In this document: piece by piece, positions 45,844-52,491 of the stretch
How the letters are laid out: each line of letters opens with the position of its first letter
Numbering within the stretch: position 1 is the stretch's first letter
Source: Cephaloticoccus sp.
GTDB lineage: Bacteria > Verrucomicrobiota > Verrucomicrobiia > Opitutales > Opitutaceae
NCBI GenBank assembly: GCA_030833445.1
Contig: JAURHD010000001.1
Location: forward strand, 186,001-250,000
Length of the DNA: 64,000 nt
Reading direction: 5' to 3'
Notes under the pieces: model-generated
What the model was told of the DNA's origin: nothing
The model's database searches: none
What the model saw: the letters and a program-made list of their open reading frames with translations, nothing else
Translations under genes and position numbers: made by a program

Positions 45844-47112
45844 TGAGTTTTTTAGCGGAGGGTTTGAGCGGCACCAGATCGGTGAGGGTGACGGGTTTAT
45901 TGCGACGGATCGATTCCACGGCGGCGATGCCCACGATGATCGAGGCGGCGCCCTGTTCGTGTCCGGCAATGCGAGTCGGCACGAGACAAATTGCGGGCCG
46001 AAGTCGTGGAGAAAATGATGCAGCCGCCGAAGCAATCGGTAGTGCGGACGGATCTGCCCGCATGCTCCCAAGGGAGCCTGGAAATCGTAGTTCTTCACCG
46101 GCAGGTCGTTCCAGTTGGTGAAGGCGGTGTCCTGGCTCTCCATCAACCGCGTGCGGTGCCCGGTCGGATTGGTGCCCCCATGATACATGTAGTAACCGGG
46201 TGAGTTGGAGCCGGAGCCGAGCTTGACCAGGGTGGTTGCCAGGATGTCGCGAGGATCGATCCGGATGCGCCGATGGTAACTGCTCATCATGCCGCCACCG
46301 ATTTCGCAGGTGAGGTAGGGATAGCGCGTCACATCCGGATCGTCGGTCGTGTCGCGGCGCCCCAAGGCTTCGTTCGCAATATTGGCGTCGGTGCGTTGCG
46401 TGGAGAAATGGAAACCCGACCAATACAGCCCGGGCATCCCGGTGGTCTCGCGATCCCAAAACCCTTCGGCATACACGCCGTAGAGCGGGATGAATTCGCC
46501 GAAAGGCAAGGGCGTGCTCAGGGCTGGCCAGCCGGTGCGGGTGTAGAGCGGCACGTCGAGCCCGGCGTCTAGGGCCATCTGTTTGAGCGTGAGCAGATGC
46601 GCGGCCGGGCCGGCGTATTCGTTTTCGATCTGCACGCCGAATACGGGACCGCCGTCCTTCCACAATAGCCCCCGCAATTGCGTCGCGATCTGCGCATAAA
46701 ACTTCCGCGTCGCGGTCAGATAAACAGGATCATCCGCGCGCACTTCGCCCGCGGCGGCGAGCAACCAGTCCGGCAGGCCGCCGTGCCTCACTTCGCCATG
46801 ACACCACGGCCCAATGCGCACGATGACTTTTAGTCCGGCGTGCTCTGCGAGTTCGATGAAATGCCGCAGGTCCTTGTCGCCGGACCATTCCCAGTGTCCG
46901 GCGATTTCCTCGTGGTGAATCCAAAAAACATAACTCGCCACGATCTCGATGCCGCCCTGCTTGATCTTGGCCAGTTCCTGCGCCCAGTCGGCGATGGGGT
47001 AACGCGAAAAATGAAATTCACCCATGGCGGGCGCCCAGCGCCGGCCATTCAGAAGCAAACTGCAGGTATCCACGTTTAGGGTGTCCCCGTTGGGTGCCTG
47101 ATCCGTGCCCAT
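45169..47112 (-). CDS. GH35 beta-galactosidase truncated and fused to a DUF6250 protein
   Basis: One open frame of 647 codons from the ATG at 47112. Residues 1 to about 375 are a GH35 catalytic barrel (MGEFHFSRYP, WCHGEVRHGG) with acid/base E165 in QIENEY and nucleophile E270 in TCEIGGG. GH35 similarity ends abruptly at HDFGPQF, near 45990; the C-terminal beta domains of longer family members are absent. The next ~48 codons (SCRLALPDTNRAPP on) are the wrong frame of a dehydrogenase 3' end, and the last 224 a DUF6250 protein. The frame stays open by chance, so a chimeric protein may be made, but the GH35 part is probably non-functional. An assembly error cannot be excluded. Confidence 0.75.
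   Translation of the reverse strand: MGTDQAPNGDTLNVDTCSLLLNGRRWAPAMGEFHFSRYPIADWAQELAKIKQGGIEIVASYVFWIHHEEIAGHWEWSGDKDLRHFIELAEHAGLKVIVRIGPWCHGEVRHGGLPDWLLAAAGEVRADDPVYLTATRKFYAQIATQLRGLLWKDGGPVFGVQIENEYAGPAAHLLTLKQMALDAGLDVPLYTRTGWPALSTPLPFGEFIPLYGVYAEGFWDRETTGMPGLYWSGFHFSTQRTDANIANEALGRRDTTDDPDVTRYPYLTCEIGGGMMSSYHRRIRIDPRDILATTLVKLGSGSNSPGYYMYHGGTNPTGHRTRLMESQDTAFTNWNDLPVKNYDFQAPLGACGQIRPHYRLLRRLHHFLHDFGPQFVSCRLALPDTNRAPPRSSWASPPWNRSVAINPSPSPIWCRSNPPLKNSVNWNKLSLLAAFVLACAPMSAEETPSFDANLTDWLVEQMPGGNVYAHDGALVIEDVGGCTVWYRHALTAPVEISYEAMVVMNDGPHDRLSDLNCFWMATDPAGDLLHPANPRTGKFADYDSLALYYVGYGGNRNTTTRFRRYLGTGERPLLPGHDLTDPTHLLEPNRVYHIRLVARDGRAEYWRDGELVFAYDDPAPLTRGRFGFRTVNSHLVIRNFKVTTLTQ
45830..45990 (-). 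pseudogene. C-terminal remnant of a Gfo/Idh/MocA dehydrogenase gene
   Basis: In the frame one base off from the GH35 frame, the last ~53 codons before TAA at 45830-45832 read VPTRIAGHEQGAAS then IVGIAAVESIRRNKPVTLTDLV and SAKKLSELE, the usual tail of Gfo/Idh-type dehydrogenases. Upstream of about 45990 the match stops and GH35 begins. The missing 5' part, about 1 kb, is nowhere else in the window. It is evidence for a deletion that joined two genes of a polysaccharide locus. Confidence 0.7.
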
Positions 47113-47281
47113 TTGAAAATTGCACGGCTCAGTCGGGAGGGACGCCGGCAAGGCAAGGGTTAGCAGCGCGGGGGGGCATGAGGTGAGGTGGCGCAGGACC
47201 ACCGCCTTATGATCCCGGGGATTCCCGGTGGCGCGAACCGGGGTGATTCAGACAGTGGGAAGGGGAAAAGACCAAACCGAT

Positions 47282-47362
47282 TTGAATGTGGAACTCAGGA
47301 ACGGCTGGGAAATACCACGGATCAGAAAGTCCCGTTCCAGCTTTCCTGAGTTCCACATTCAA
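47282..47362. repeat. Perfect 20-bp-arm palindromic element, copy 2
   Basis: The arms 47282-47301 (TTGAATGTGGAACTC then AGGAA) and 47343-47362 are perfect reverse complements over 20 bp; an inner GCTGG/CCAGC adds 5 bp. It lies in the 292-base gap between GH51 and GH35, which otherwise holds only the short repeat at 47382. Confidence 0.85.
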
Positions 47363-47381
47363 CCGGATCGGAAAAATGCAG

Positions 47382-47410
47382 AGGCGGGATCAGGCGATCC
47401 CGCCCTACAG
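47382..47410 (-). repeat. Short palindromic repeat overlapping the GH51 stop codon
   Basis: Read on the minus strand it begins CTGTAGGGCGGGATC and closes with the complementary GATCCCGCC. Its TAG (47405-47407) is the stop codon of the arabinofuranosidase. A second copy (51580) follows another gene end. Confidence 0.75.
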
Positions 47411-48907
47411 TTTGAGTATGACCACGGATTTGGCGGGAAGCTCGACGGTGAGTTGGCCGCCGTCCAGTTTCGCGCCGGTGAAGTCCGCCGGCTTGATGGC
47501 CTCCGGATGGTCGAAGGTGTTGTGGGTGTTCATCGCCGGGGCGGTGAGCACGCGGCCGGAGACTTTGTCGGCGGAGATGCCGGTGAGCGCGCACTGCACG
47601 GTGATGGCGTGGTGCGGATTTGTGTTCACGAGCGAGAGATGGACCCGCCCGGCGGCGTTACGCGAGGCCGACGCACTGACCGCGGGAATCTTCTCCTGGC
47701 CAAATGCATAATCCGGCGTGGTCAGCGTGACCGGGATCACCGTCGCGCCTTGATGCACCTTGAACATTTCGAAGACGTGGTAAGTCGGCGTCAGCAGCAT
47801 GCGCGGACCGTCGGTCAGCACCATGGCCTGCAGCACGTTGATGGTCTGCGCGATGTTGGTCATCGTGACGCGATCGGCATGTGCGTGGAAGATGTGAAAG
47901 TTGAGCCCGGCGACGATGGCATCGCGCAGCGTGCTCTGCTGGTAAAGGAACCCGGGGTTGGTGCCGGGTTCGACGTTATACCAAGTGCCCCATTCATCGA
48001 TGATCATGCCGACGCGTTTCGCCGGATCGTGTTGATCCATGATGGCGCCGTGCTTGGTGATCAGCTCCTCCATGAAGAGGGTCTTGCGCAGGGTGGTGAT
48101 CCAGAGGTCCTCGCCGAATTCGGTGGCCGAGCCCTTGTTCTGCCAGCTGTCATTGGGCAGGGTGTAGTAGTGCAGCGAAAGTCCGTGCATGAGCGGCGCG
48201 GCCTTCTTCATCAGCACTTCCGTCCAGTTGTAGTCACTGCCGTTGGCCCCGCAGGCGTAGCGCTGGATCGGGTGGGTGGGGCGGTAGTTTTTGACGAAGG
48301 TGTTATAGCGGCGGTATTGGTCGGAATAATATTCCGGCGTCATGTTGCCGCCGCAGCCCCAGCTCTCGTTGCCGACGCCGAAGTAGCGCACCACCCACGG
48401 TTCGTCGCGGCCGTTGGCGCGGCGCAGGTTGGCCATCGGCGAAATCGCGTCGGAGGTCATATACTCGACCCATTCCATCATTTCCTGGACCGTGCCGCTG
48501 CCGACATTACCGCAGATGTAGGCGTCGCAGCCGAGCTGGCCGACGAGGTCCATGAACTCGTGGGTGCCAAAATGGTTGTTTTCGACGACGTTGCCCCAAT
48601 GCGTGTTGATCATCGCTGGGCGCGACTCGCGCGGACCGATGCCATCCTTCCAATGATACTCGTCGGCGAAGCAACCGCCCGGCCAGCGCAGCACCGGGAT
48701 GTCGAGTTGCTTCAGGGCGGCGATCACGTCGTTGCGGATACCGCGGGTATTGGGAATCGGCGAATCGGAGCCGACCCAGACGCCCTCGTAAATGCAGCGA
48801 CCGAGATGCTCGGCGAAATGACCGTAGACATTGCGGTTGATGACGGGGCCGGTTTGACCGGCATCCAATTTGAGCACGGCGGGAGCTGAGGTAGGGGAAG
48901 AGGCCAT
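47405..48907 (-). CDS. abfA: Alpha-L-arabinofuranosidase, GH51
   Basis: A 500-residue family 51 enzyme from the ATG at 48907. Acid/base E181 is in [12 protein letters not shown], nucleophile E305 in [32 protein letters not shown] and [20 protein letters not shown] mark the family barrel. It releases arabinose from arabinan, arabinoxylan or arabinogalactan. No signal peptide, so it probably works on imported oligosaccharides in the cytoplasm. The neighbouring permease, SGNH hydrolase and former GH35 gene suggest an arabinogalactan-type locus. The TAG stop lies within a short repeat. Confidence 0.94.
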   Translation of the reverse strand: MASSPTSAPAVLKLDAGQTGPVINRNVYGHFAEHLGRCIYEGVWVGSDSPIPNTRGIRNDVIAALKQLDIPVLRWPGGCFADEYHWKDGIGPRESRPAMINTHWGNVVENNHFGTHEFMDLVGQLGCDAYICGNVGSGTVQEMMEWVEYMTSDAISPMANLRRANGRDEPWVVRYFGVGNESWGCGGNMTPEYYSDQYRRYNTFVKNYRPTHPIQRYACGANGSDYNWTEVLMKKAAPLMHGLSLHYYTLPNDSWQNKGSATEFGEDLWITTLRKTLFMEELITKHGAIMDQHDPAKRVGMIIDEWGTWYNVEPGTNPGFLYQQSTLRDAIVAGLNFHIFHAHADRVTMTNIAQTINVLQAMVLTDGPRMLLTPTYHVFEMFKVHQGATVIPVTLTTPDYAFGQEKIPAVSASASRNAAGRVHLSLVNTNPHHAITVQCALTGISADKVSGRVLTAPAMNTHNTFDHPEAIKPADFTGAKLDGGQLTVELPAKSVVILKL

Positions 48908-49073
48908 AGGAAAAGTGGACAGGGTTGAGGTGAACGAGAAATTAGATTCAGCGCATCGGGTTGCACGAACTGGAGTTTCGGACAGTCCATGCGGCACTCG
49001 ATGAGATGCGAACACTCCGAATACAAGGGGCTTCCCGTGTCGATACGAATACGCCTAGCTTAGCGGATACCCC

Positions 49074-49391
49074 ATGAAAAAACTCCAATCTTTGGCTACG
49101 GCACAAGGGGGTGGATTTCAGCCAAAGTTGATCTGTGATTCTGTTGGCCAATGTATGGCGGCTGTGCGGACGGGGAGTTACGCGGCGGTGATCCCAACGC
49201 AGGCATGGGAGAATGATCCTAATCTTGAATGTGAAGTCGTTGATGACATCGGTTTGGCTGATCTGGACCGACCGGTTGTTCTCGCTTGGAGTCGGCGTAA
49301 TCTTGAATCTATCGGAGAGGCTTTGGAGAAGTATCGTGACAACCTAAAGGTTGCGTTGGTTGAAGAGGCTGCACAGCGAGGCATGACGTAA
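49074..49391 (+). pseudogene. LysR-family regulator, C-terminal fragment
   Basis: 105 codons starting at an internal ATG encode the end of a LysR substrate-binding domain: GFQPKLICDSVGQCMAAV, GSYAAVIPTQAWEN, VVDDIGLADLDRPVVLAWSRRN. A complete regulator needs about 190 more N-terminal residues including the helix-turn-helix, absent here; an in-frame stop lies 16 bases upstream. The fragment may still be translated, but no DNA-binding part remains. It lies in the AT-richer relic zone around the tRNA. Confidence 0.6.
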
Positions 49392-49473
49392 CGCCCAACT
49401 TAATGGCCGAGGCTTTTCGTTGGCTTTATGGGCCTCACGATCAAAGAATATCTTGAGAACAAGCACTTACGAA

Positions 49474-49522
49474 ATTGGAAGCAGGAGTTGTCCACCCCCT
49501 GATTGGAAGCACAAGCTGTCCA
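49474..49522. repeat. 21-base direct repeat upstream of the tRNA relic zone
   Basis: Two copies beginning ATTGGAAGCA and ending TGTCCA (49474-49494, 49502-49522) match at 18 of 21 positions, 28 bases apart. No gene is recognised in the 187-base stretch 49392-49578. Confidence 0.55.
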
Positions 49523-49548
49523 AAGCGGCCAACTACTGGTTCCATCGA

Positions 49549-49582
49549 CACCATGCGAAGCTCGCCGGAGCGAAGCATGGTG
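49549..49582 (-). repeat. Hairpin at the 3' end of the tRNA gene
   Basis: CACCATGC (49549-49556) pairs with GCATGGTG (49575-49582), and inside it GCTC (49560-49563) pairs with GAGC (49568-49571) across a 4-base loop, with GAA on both sides forming an internal loop. One arm includes the encoded CCA of the tRNA. Terminator or att-related role undecided; no U-tract. Confidence 0.55.
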
Positions 49583-49653
49583 GGCCGGGCGGGATTCGAA
49601 CCCGCAACCAAAGGATTATGAGTCCTCTGCTCTAACCGTTGAGCTACCAGCCC
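49578..49653 (-). tRNA. tRNA with CAU anticodon (tRNA-Ile2 or elongator tRNA-Met)
   Basis: The reverse strand folds into a complete cloverleaf of 76 bases with encoded CCA: acceptor GGGCTGG/CCGGCCC (one G-U pair), D stem GCTC/GAGC, anticodon stem GAGGA/TCCTT with loop CTCATAA, T stem GCGGG/CCCGC with loop TTCGAAT. The GACTCATAATC..TTGGTTGC stretch resembles the ileX-type tRNA-Ile2, which is lysidine-modified, more than elongator Met, but a CAU anticodon alone cannot decide. An integrase remnant lies 47 bases to its right, as expected for a tRNA used as attachment site. Confidence 0.93.
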
Positions 49654-49699
49654 TTAACCAAGGGAGTGTTGCTAGGGGTGCGAATCCGTCGAGTCAATC

Positions 49700-49931
49700 G
49701 CATGAAGCCAGGAATAGTCTGCAGGACTACCGGCATCTGGGCTATCCACAATCCACTCACTGACTTTCGGCATTTCTTTGCGACGCCTTGCATCGATGCT
49801 GGTGTGGATATTCCCACCGTGAGCCGCTGGCTGGGACACAAGGGCGGCGGTGCTTTGGCGATGCGCGTCTCTATGGGCACCTACGGCAGGAGCACAGAAA
49901 TACAGAGTTTAAGAAGCGCTCTTTCAACTGA
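49700..49931 (+). pseudogene. Tyrosine recombinase (integrase) C-terminal remnant, frameshifted
   Basis: The frame reads LTDFRHFFATPCIDAGVDIP then TVSRWLGHKGGGALAMRV, the R..H..H catalytic block of phage-type integrases (HDLRHxFAT... WLGH). After GTC at about 49868, an extra TC (GTCTCTATGGG) shifts the frame; in the shifted frame YGHLRQEHRNTEFKKRSFN with the catalytic tyrosine continues to TGA at 49929-49931. The N-terminal two thirds of the gene is missing. A dead integrase next to a tRNA marks an old integration event. Confidence 0.75.
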
Positions 49932-49982
49932 GCGCAGAATCCTGGAATCGCACTGCTATGCCCAAGAGAGGATGTCACATAA

Positions 49983-50495
49983 TCACTCCAGAGTAATACC
50001 ATTGACCTTCAACGTGAAGTTCAGGGTCACCGATTCATATATTCCATTATTATGCATAGCTGGTCTGAAATATGCGTGATTGCTGCCTTTGGACGATTTG
50101 AACCAGAAAGTTTTCCCATTGATGGTAAGAGGGAGATGCTTAAGTAGGGTCCTTTTCGATTCGACTAGATCCTCACTGACGGGGATTGGAAACTCTATCG
50201 TTCCAATCTCATTATCATGAATTATGATTTTACTGGTTTGATACTGGCTACTTAGACCAACTTCCCGCACAGCCCAATAATTGCCTCTCACAGAAGCCAT
50301 TGCGTCGTAGTATTTCTCGCAGTGGATCTCTTTTCTGATGATCTCTCGATTCTGATATTGGAGCTCAATAACAAAGGTTTTATCAATTGGAATTACGGTT
50401 CGAGGGATCTTGGCATCCAAGCCATTGATAAATGTGCATCCCACAAGAAAGCAGACAGATAATCCTACGAAAATCATGGGACCTAGCTTTTTCAT
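49983..50495 (-). CDS. Hypothetical lipoprotein, AT-rich
   Basis: A 170-residue lipoprotein: signal MKKLGPMIFVGLSVCF, lipobox LVGC, then a beta-rich body without recognised domain (IDKTFVIELQYQNREIIRKE, LTINGKTFWFKSSKG). Base composition is visibly lower in GC than all neighbours, with AT-rich codons (ATT, AAT, GAT), a sign of transfer from another genome, probably the element whose integrase remnant lies next to it. No function can be proposed. The 141 bases before the next gene hold nothing recognisable. Confidence 0.7.
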   Translation of the reverse strand: MKKLGPMIFVGLSVCFLVGCTFINGLDAKIPRTVIPIDKTFVIELQYQNREIIRKEIHCEKYYDAMASVRGNYWAVREVGLSSQYQTSKIIIHDNEIGTIEFPIPVSEDLVESKRTLLKHLPLTINGKTFWFKSSKGSNHAYFRPAMHNNGIYESVTLNFTLKVNGITLE

Positions 50496-50636
50496 ATGTT
50501 CAGCGATGACGGCGATTCTACCATAGCTGGACAGTTATTAACCACATAAACAAGGAAAGGCCAGTGAGAGCTGGTCTGCATAGCCGGCCAGCGAAAATGC
50601 GTTGTTTGCGCCATGAATCCATGAATGGTTTGGCTG

Positions 50637-51578
50637 ATGAAGATTGTTGTTTTGGACGGGCATGTGCTCAACCCCGGTGACTTGGATTGGTCGGCCCTGC
50701 AGGCGCTCGGCTCCTGTGAAATCCACGACCGCACCCCGGCGGATCAGATCGTCGCCCGGGCGACCGGCGCCGATGTCGTGCTGACCAACAAGTGTCCCCT
50801 GTCCGCAGAAACGATTGCGCAACTGCCCGGCTTGAAGTTCATCGGTGTGCTCGCAACCGGTTACAATGTGGTCGATGTCGCCGCGGCCAAGACACGCGGC
50901 ATCGCGGTCAGCAATGTGCCGATCTACGGCACGAAGTCCGTCGCCCAGCATGTCTTTGCCTTGATCCTGGAGCATACGCAGCACGTCGGCGCCCACGCCG
51001 CGGCGGTGCAAGCAGGGCGCTGGAGCCGCAATCCCGATTGGTGTTTCTGGGACTCCCCGTTGGTCGAGCTCGATGGACGCGTGCTGGGGATTGTCGGCTA
51101 TGGCCGCATCGGCCAGGCGGTGTCGGACTTGGGCCGGGCCTTTGGCATGCAGGTGATTGTCCACTCGCGCAGTGCCAAGCCCGGGGTGGAGCAGGTGGGG
51201 CTCGATGAACTTTTTCAACGCAGCGACGTGGTTTCGCTGCACTGTCCGCTGACTCCCGAAACCGAAGGGCTCGTGAATGCCGCGCGCCTTGGTTTGATGA
51301 AGCGCACGGCGTTGCTGGTGAACACCGGCCGCGGGCCGCTGGTCGTCGAGGCCGACCTCGCCGCCACCTTGAACGCCGGACTGATCGGCGGCGCGGCACT
51401 GGACGTCTTGTCCACCGAGCCGCCCAAACCCGACAATCCGTTGCCCACCGCCAAGAACTGTTTGGTGACGCCACACTTGGCATGGGCGACGCATGCGGCA
51501 CGCAGCCGGTTGCTCAACACCGTCGTGGCCAACGTCCGCGCCTTCATCGACGGTTCCCCGCAGAACGTGGTGAACTGA
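50637..51578 (+). CDS. D-2-hydroxyacid dehydrogenase
   Basis: A 313-residue enzyme from the ATG at 50637. The NAD loop GIVGYGRIGQ has its glycines at 154, 156 and 159; catalytic residues are R232 in VNTGRGP, E261 in STEPP and H280 in TPHLAW. The family includes glycerate/hydroxypyruvate, lactate and phosphoglycerate dehydrogenases; similarity to hydroxypyruvate reductase-like members seems closest (W in HLAW). Two bases after its stop a copy of the short CTGTAGGGCGGGATC repeat begins. Confidence 0.9.
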   Translation: MKIVVLDGHVLNPGDLDWSALQALGSCEIHDRTPADQIVARATGADVVLTNKCPLSAETIAQLPGLKFIGVLATGYNVVDVAAAKTRGIAVSNVPIYGTKSVAQHVFALILEHTQHVGAHAAAVQAGRWSRNPDWCFWDSPLVELDGRVLGIVGYGRIGQAVSDLGRAFGMQVIVHSRSAKPGVEQVGLDELFQRSDVVSLHCPLTPETEGLVNAARLGLMKRTALLVNTGRGPLVVEADLAATLNAGLIGGAALDVLSTEPPKPDNPLPTAKNCLVTPHLAWATHAARSRLLNTVVANVRAFIDGSPQNVVN

Positions 51579-51579
51579 A

Positions 51580-51607
51580 CTGTAGGGCGGGATCGCTGAT
51601 CCCGCTT
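51580..51607 (+). repeat. Short palindromic repeat, second copy
   Basis: 28 bases starting CTGTAGGGCGGGATC and closing GATCCCGC, one base shorter than the copy at 47382-47410. It begins two bases after the dehydrogenase stop codon and can fold into a GC-rich hairpin. Confidence 0.75.
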
Positions 51608-51643
51608 GGGCACATGGTGGAGCGGATTGACCCCAATTCGCTC

Positions 51644-51664
51644 GGCGCGTTGAGTCAACGCGCC
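51644..51664. repeat. Perfect 21-bp palindrome before the C39-ATP-grasp operon
   Basis: GGCGCGTTGA and TCAACGCGCC are perfect reverse complements around one central base. It lies 86 bases before the peptidase ATG in the gap 51608-51750. Operator, hairpin or repeat unit; no U-tract follows. Confidence 0.6.
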
Positions 51665-51750
51665 CCACCCAAGCCAGCCCCTCGGCGACGCCAGCCATTC
51701 ACCGCGCCGCGCTTGCGTGCGGGCCGGCCGTGGCATCATGCTGGGTTTTT

Positions 51751-52491
51751 ATGCCCGCCACCCGCAAACCCAAACGTCACCAGCTGGAGCTGACAATGCT
51801 CGCCCAGCCGGACGACACAACCTGCGGGCCGACCTGCCTGCAGGCGGTCTACCGCTACTGGGGGGAGAAAGTGGGCCTGCCCGAGGTCATCGCCTCGGTG
51901 CCGAAACTCGAAACCGGCGGCACGCTAGGCGTGTTGCTGGGCATCGATGCGCTCAAGCGCGGCTACCGCGTCGAACTCATCACTTACAATCTGCAGGTCT
52001 TCGATCCCACTTGGTTTACCAATCCTGACACGGATCTGGCCGCCAAGCTCGAGGCGCAGGCGAAGGCGAAGACCTCACAGAAACTGCGACTCGCCTGCCA
52101 GGCCTACGTTGAGTTCCTCCAACTCGGTGGTGTGGTGCGCGCGGCCGTGCTCAGCGGTTCGCTGATCCGCAAGCAGCTCAATCGTAATGTGCCGATCCTG
52201 ACGGGGCTCAGCTCGACCAATCTGTATCAGGCCTCGCGCGAATATGGACCTGAGGACGAGGACGATGATGTGCGTGGCAGTCCATCGGGGCATTTCGTGG
52301 TCTTGAGTGGTTATGACCGCAAACTCCGCCAGGTGCACATCCATGATCCGTTGCAGGCGAACCCGCATTCGCCGACGCGCCGTTATTCCATCAACATCGA
52401 CCGGGTGATTAACTCCATCCTGCTCGGAGTGCTGACCTACGATGCCAATTTGCTGATGATCGAACCTCCGTCCGAAGCAACCCATGCCTAG
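51751..52491 (+). CDS. C39-like cysteine peptidase of the ATP-grasp/GCS2 operon
   Basis: A 246-residue soluble peptidase-fold protein from the ATG at 51751. Catalytic residues are visible as C25 in DDTTCGPTCLQAV, H181 in SPSGHFVVLSGYD and D199 in HIHDPL, the Cys-His-Asp set of papain-like C39 enzymes, which in bacteriocin exporters cut double-glycine leaders. There is no membrane or ABC part, so this is a stand-alone cytoplasmic member. It overlaps the next gene by eight bases, so it is co-translated with the ligase and probably trims or releases a peptide made by it. Substrate unknown. Confidence 0.85.
   Translation: MPATRKPKRHQLELTMLAQPDDTTCGPTCLQAVYRYWGEKVGLPEVIASVPKLETGGTLGVLLGIDALKRGYRVELITYNLQVFDPTWFTNPDTDLAAKLEAQAKAKTSQKLRLACQAYVEFLQLGGVVRAAVLSGSLIRKQLNRNVPILTGLSSTNLYQASREYGPEDEDDDVRGSPSGHFVVLSGYDRKLRQVHIHDPLQANPHSPTRRYSINIDRVINSILLGVLTYDANLLMIEPPSEATHA

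Noticed and set aside
47228..48889. A 553-codon plus-strand ORF opposite the GH51 gene
   Set aside because: Entirely antisense to a strongly conserved GH51 enzyme in GC-rich DNA; composition is that of a shadow frame.
49420..49763. Small plus-strand ORFs through the tRNA gene
   Set aside because: They read through the tRNA on the opposite strand and have no similarity.
49639..50079. The 146-codon ORF covering the integrase remnant as a complete gene
   Set aside because: It starts inside the tRNA and leaves the integrase frame at the TC duplication; only the middle part has integrase similarity.
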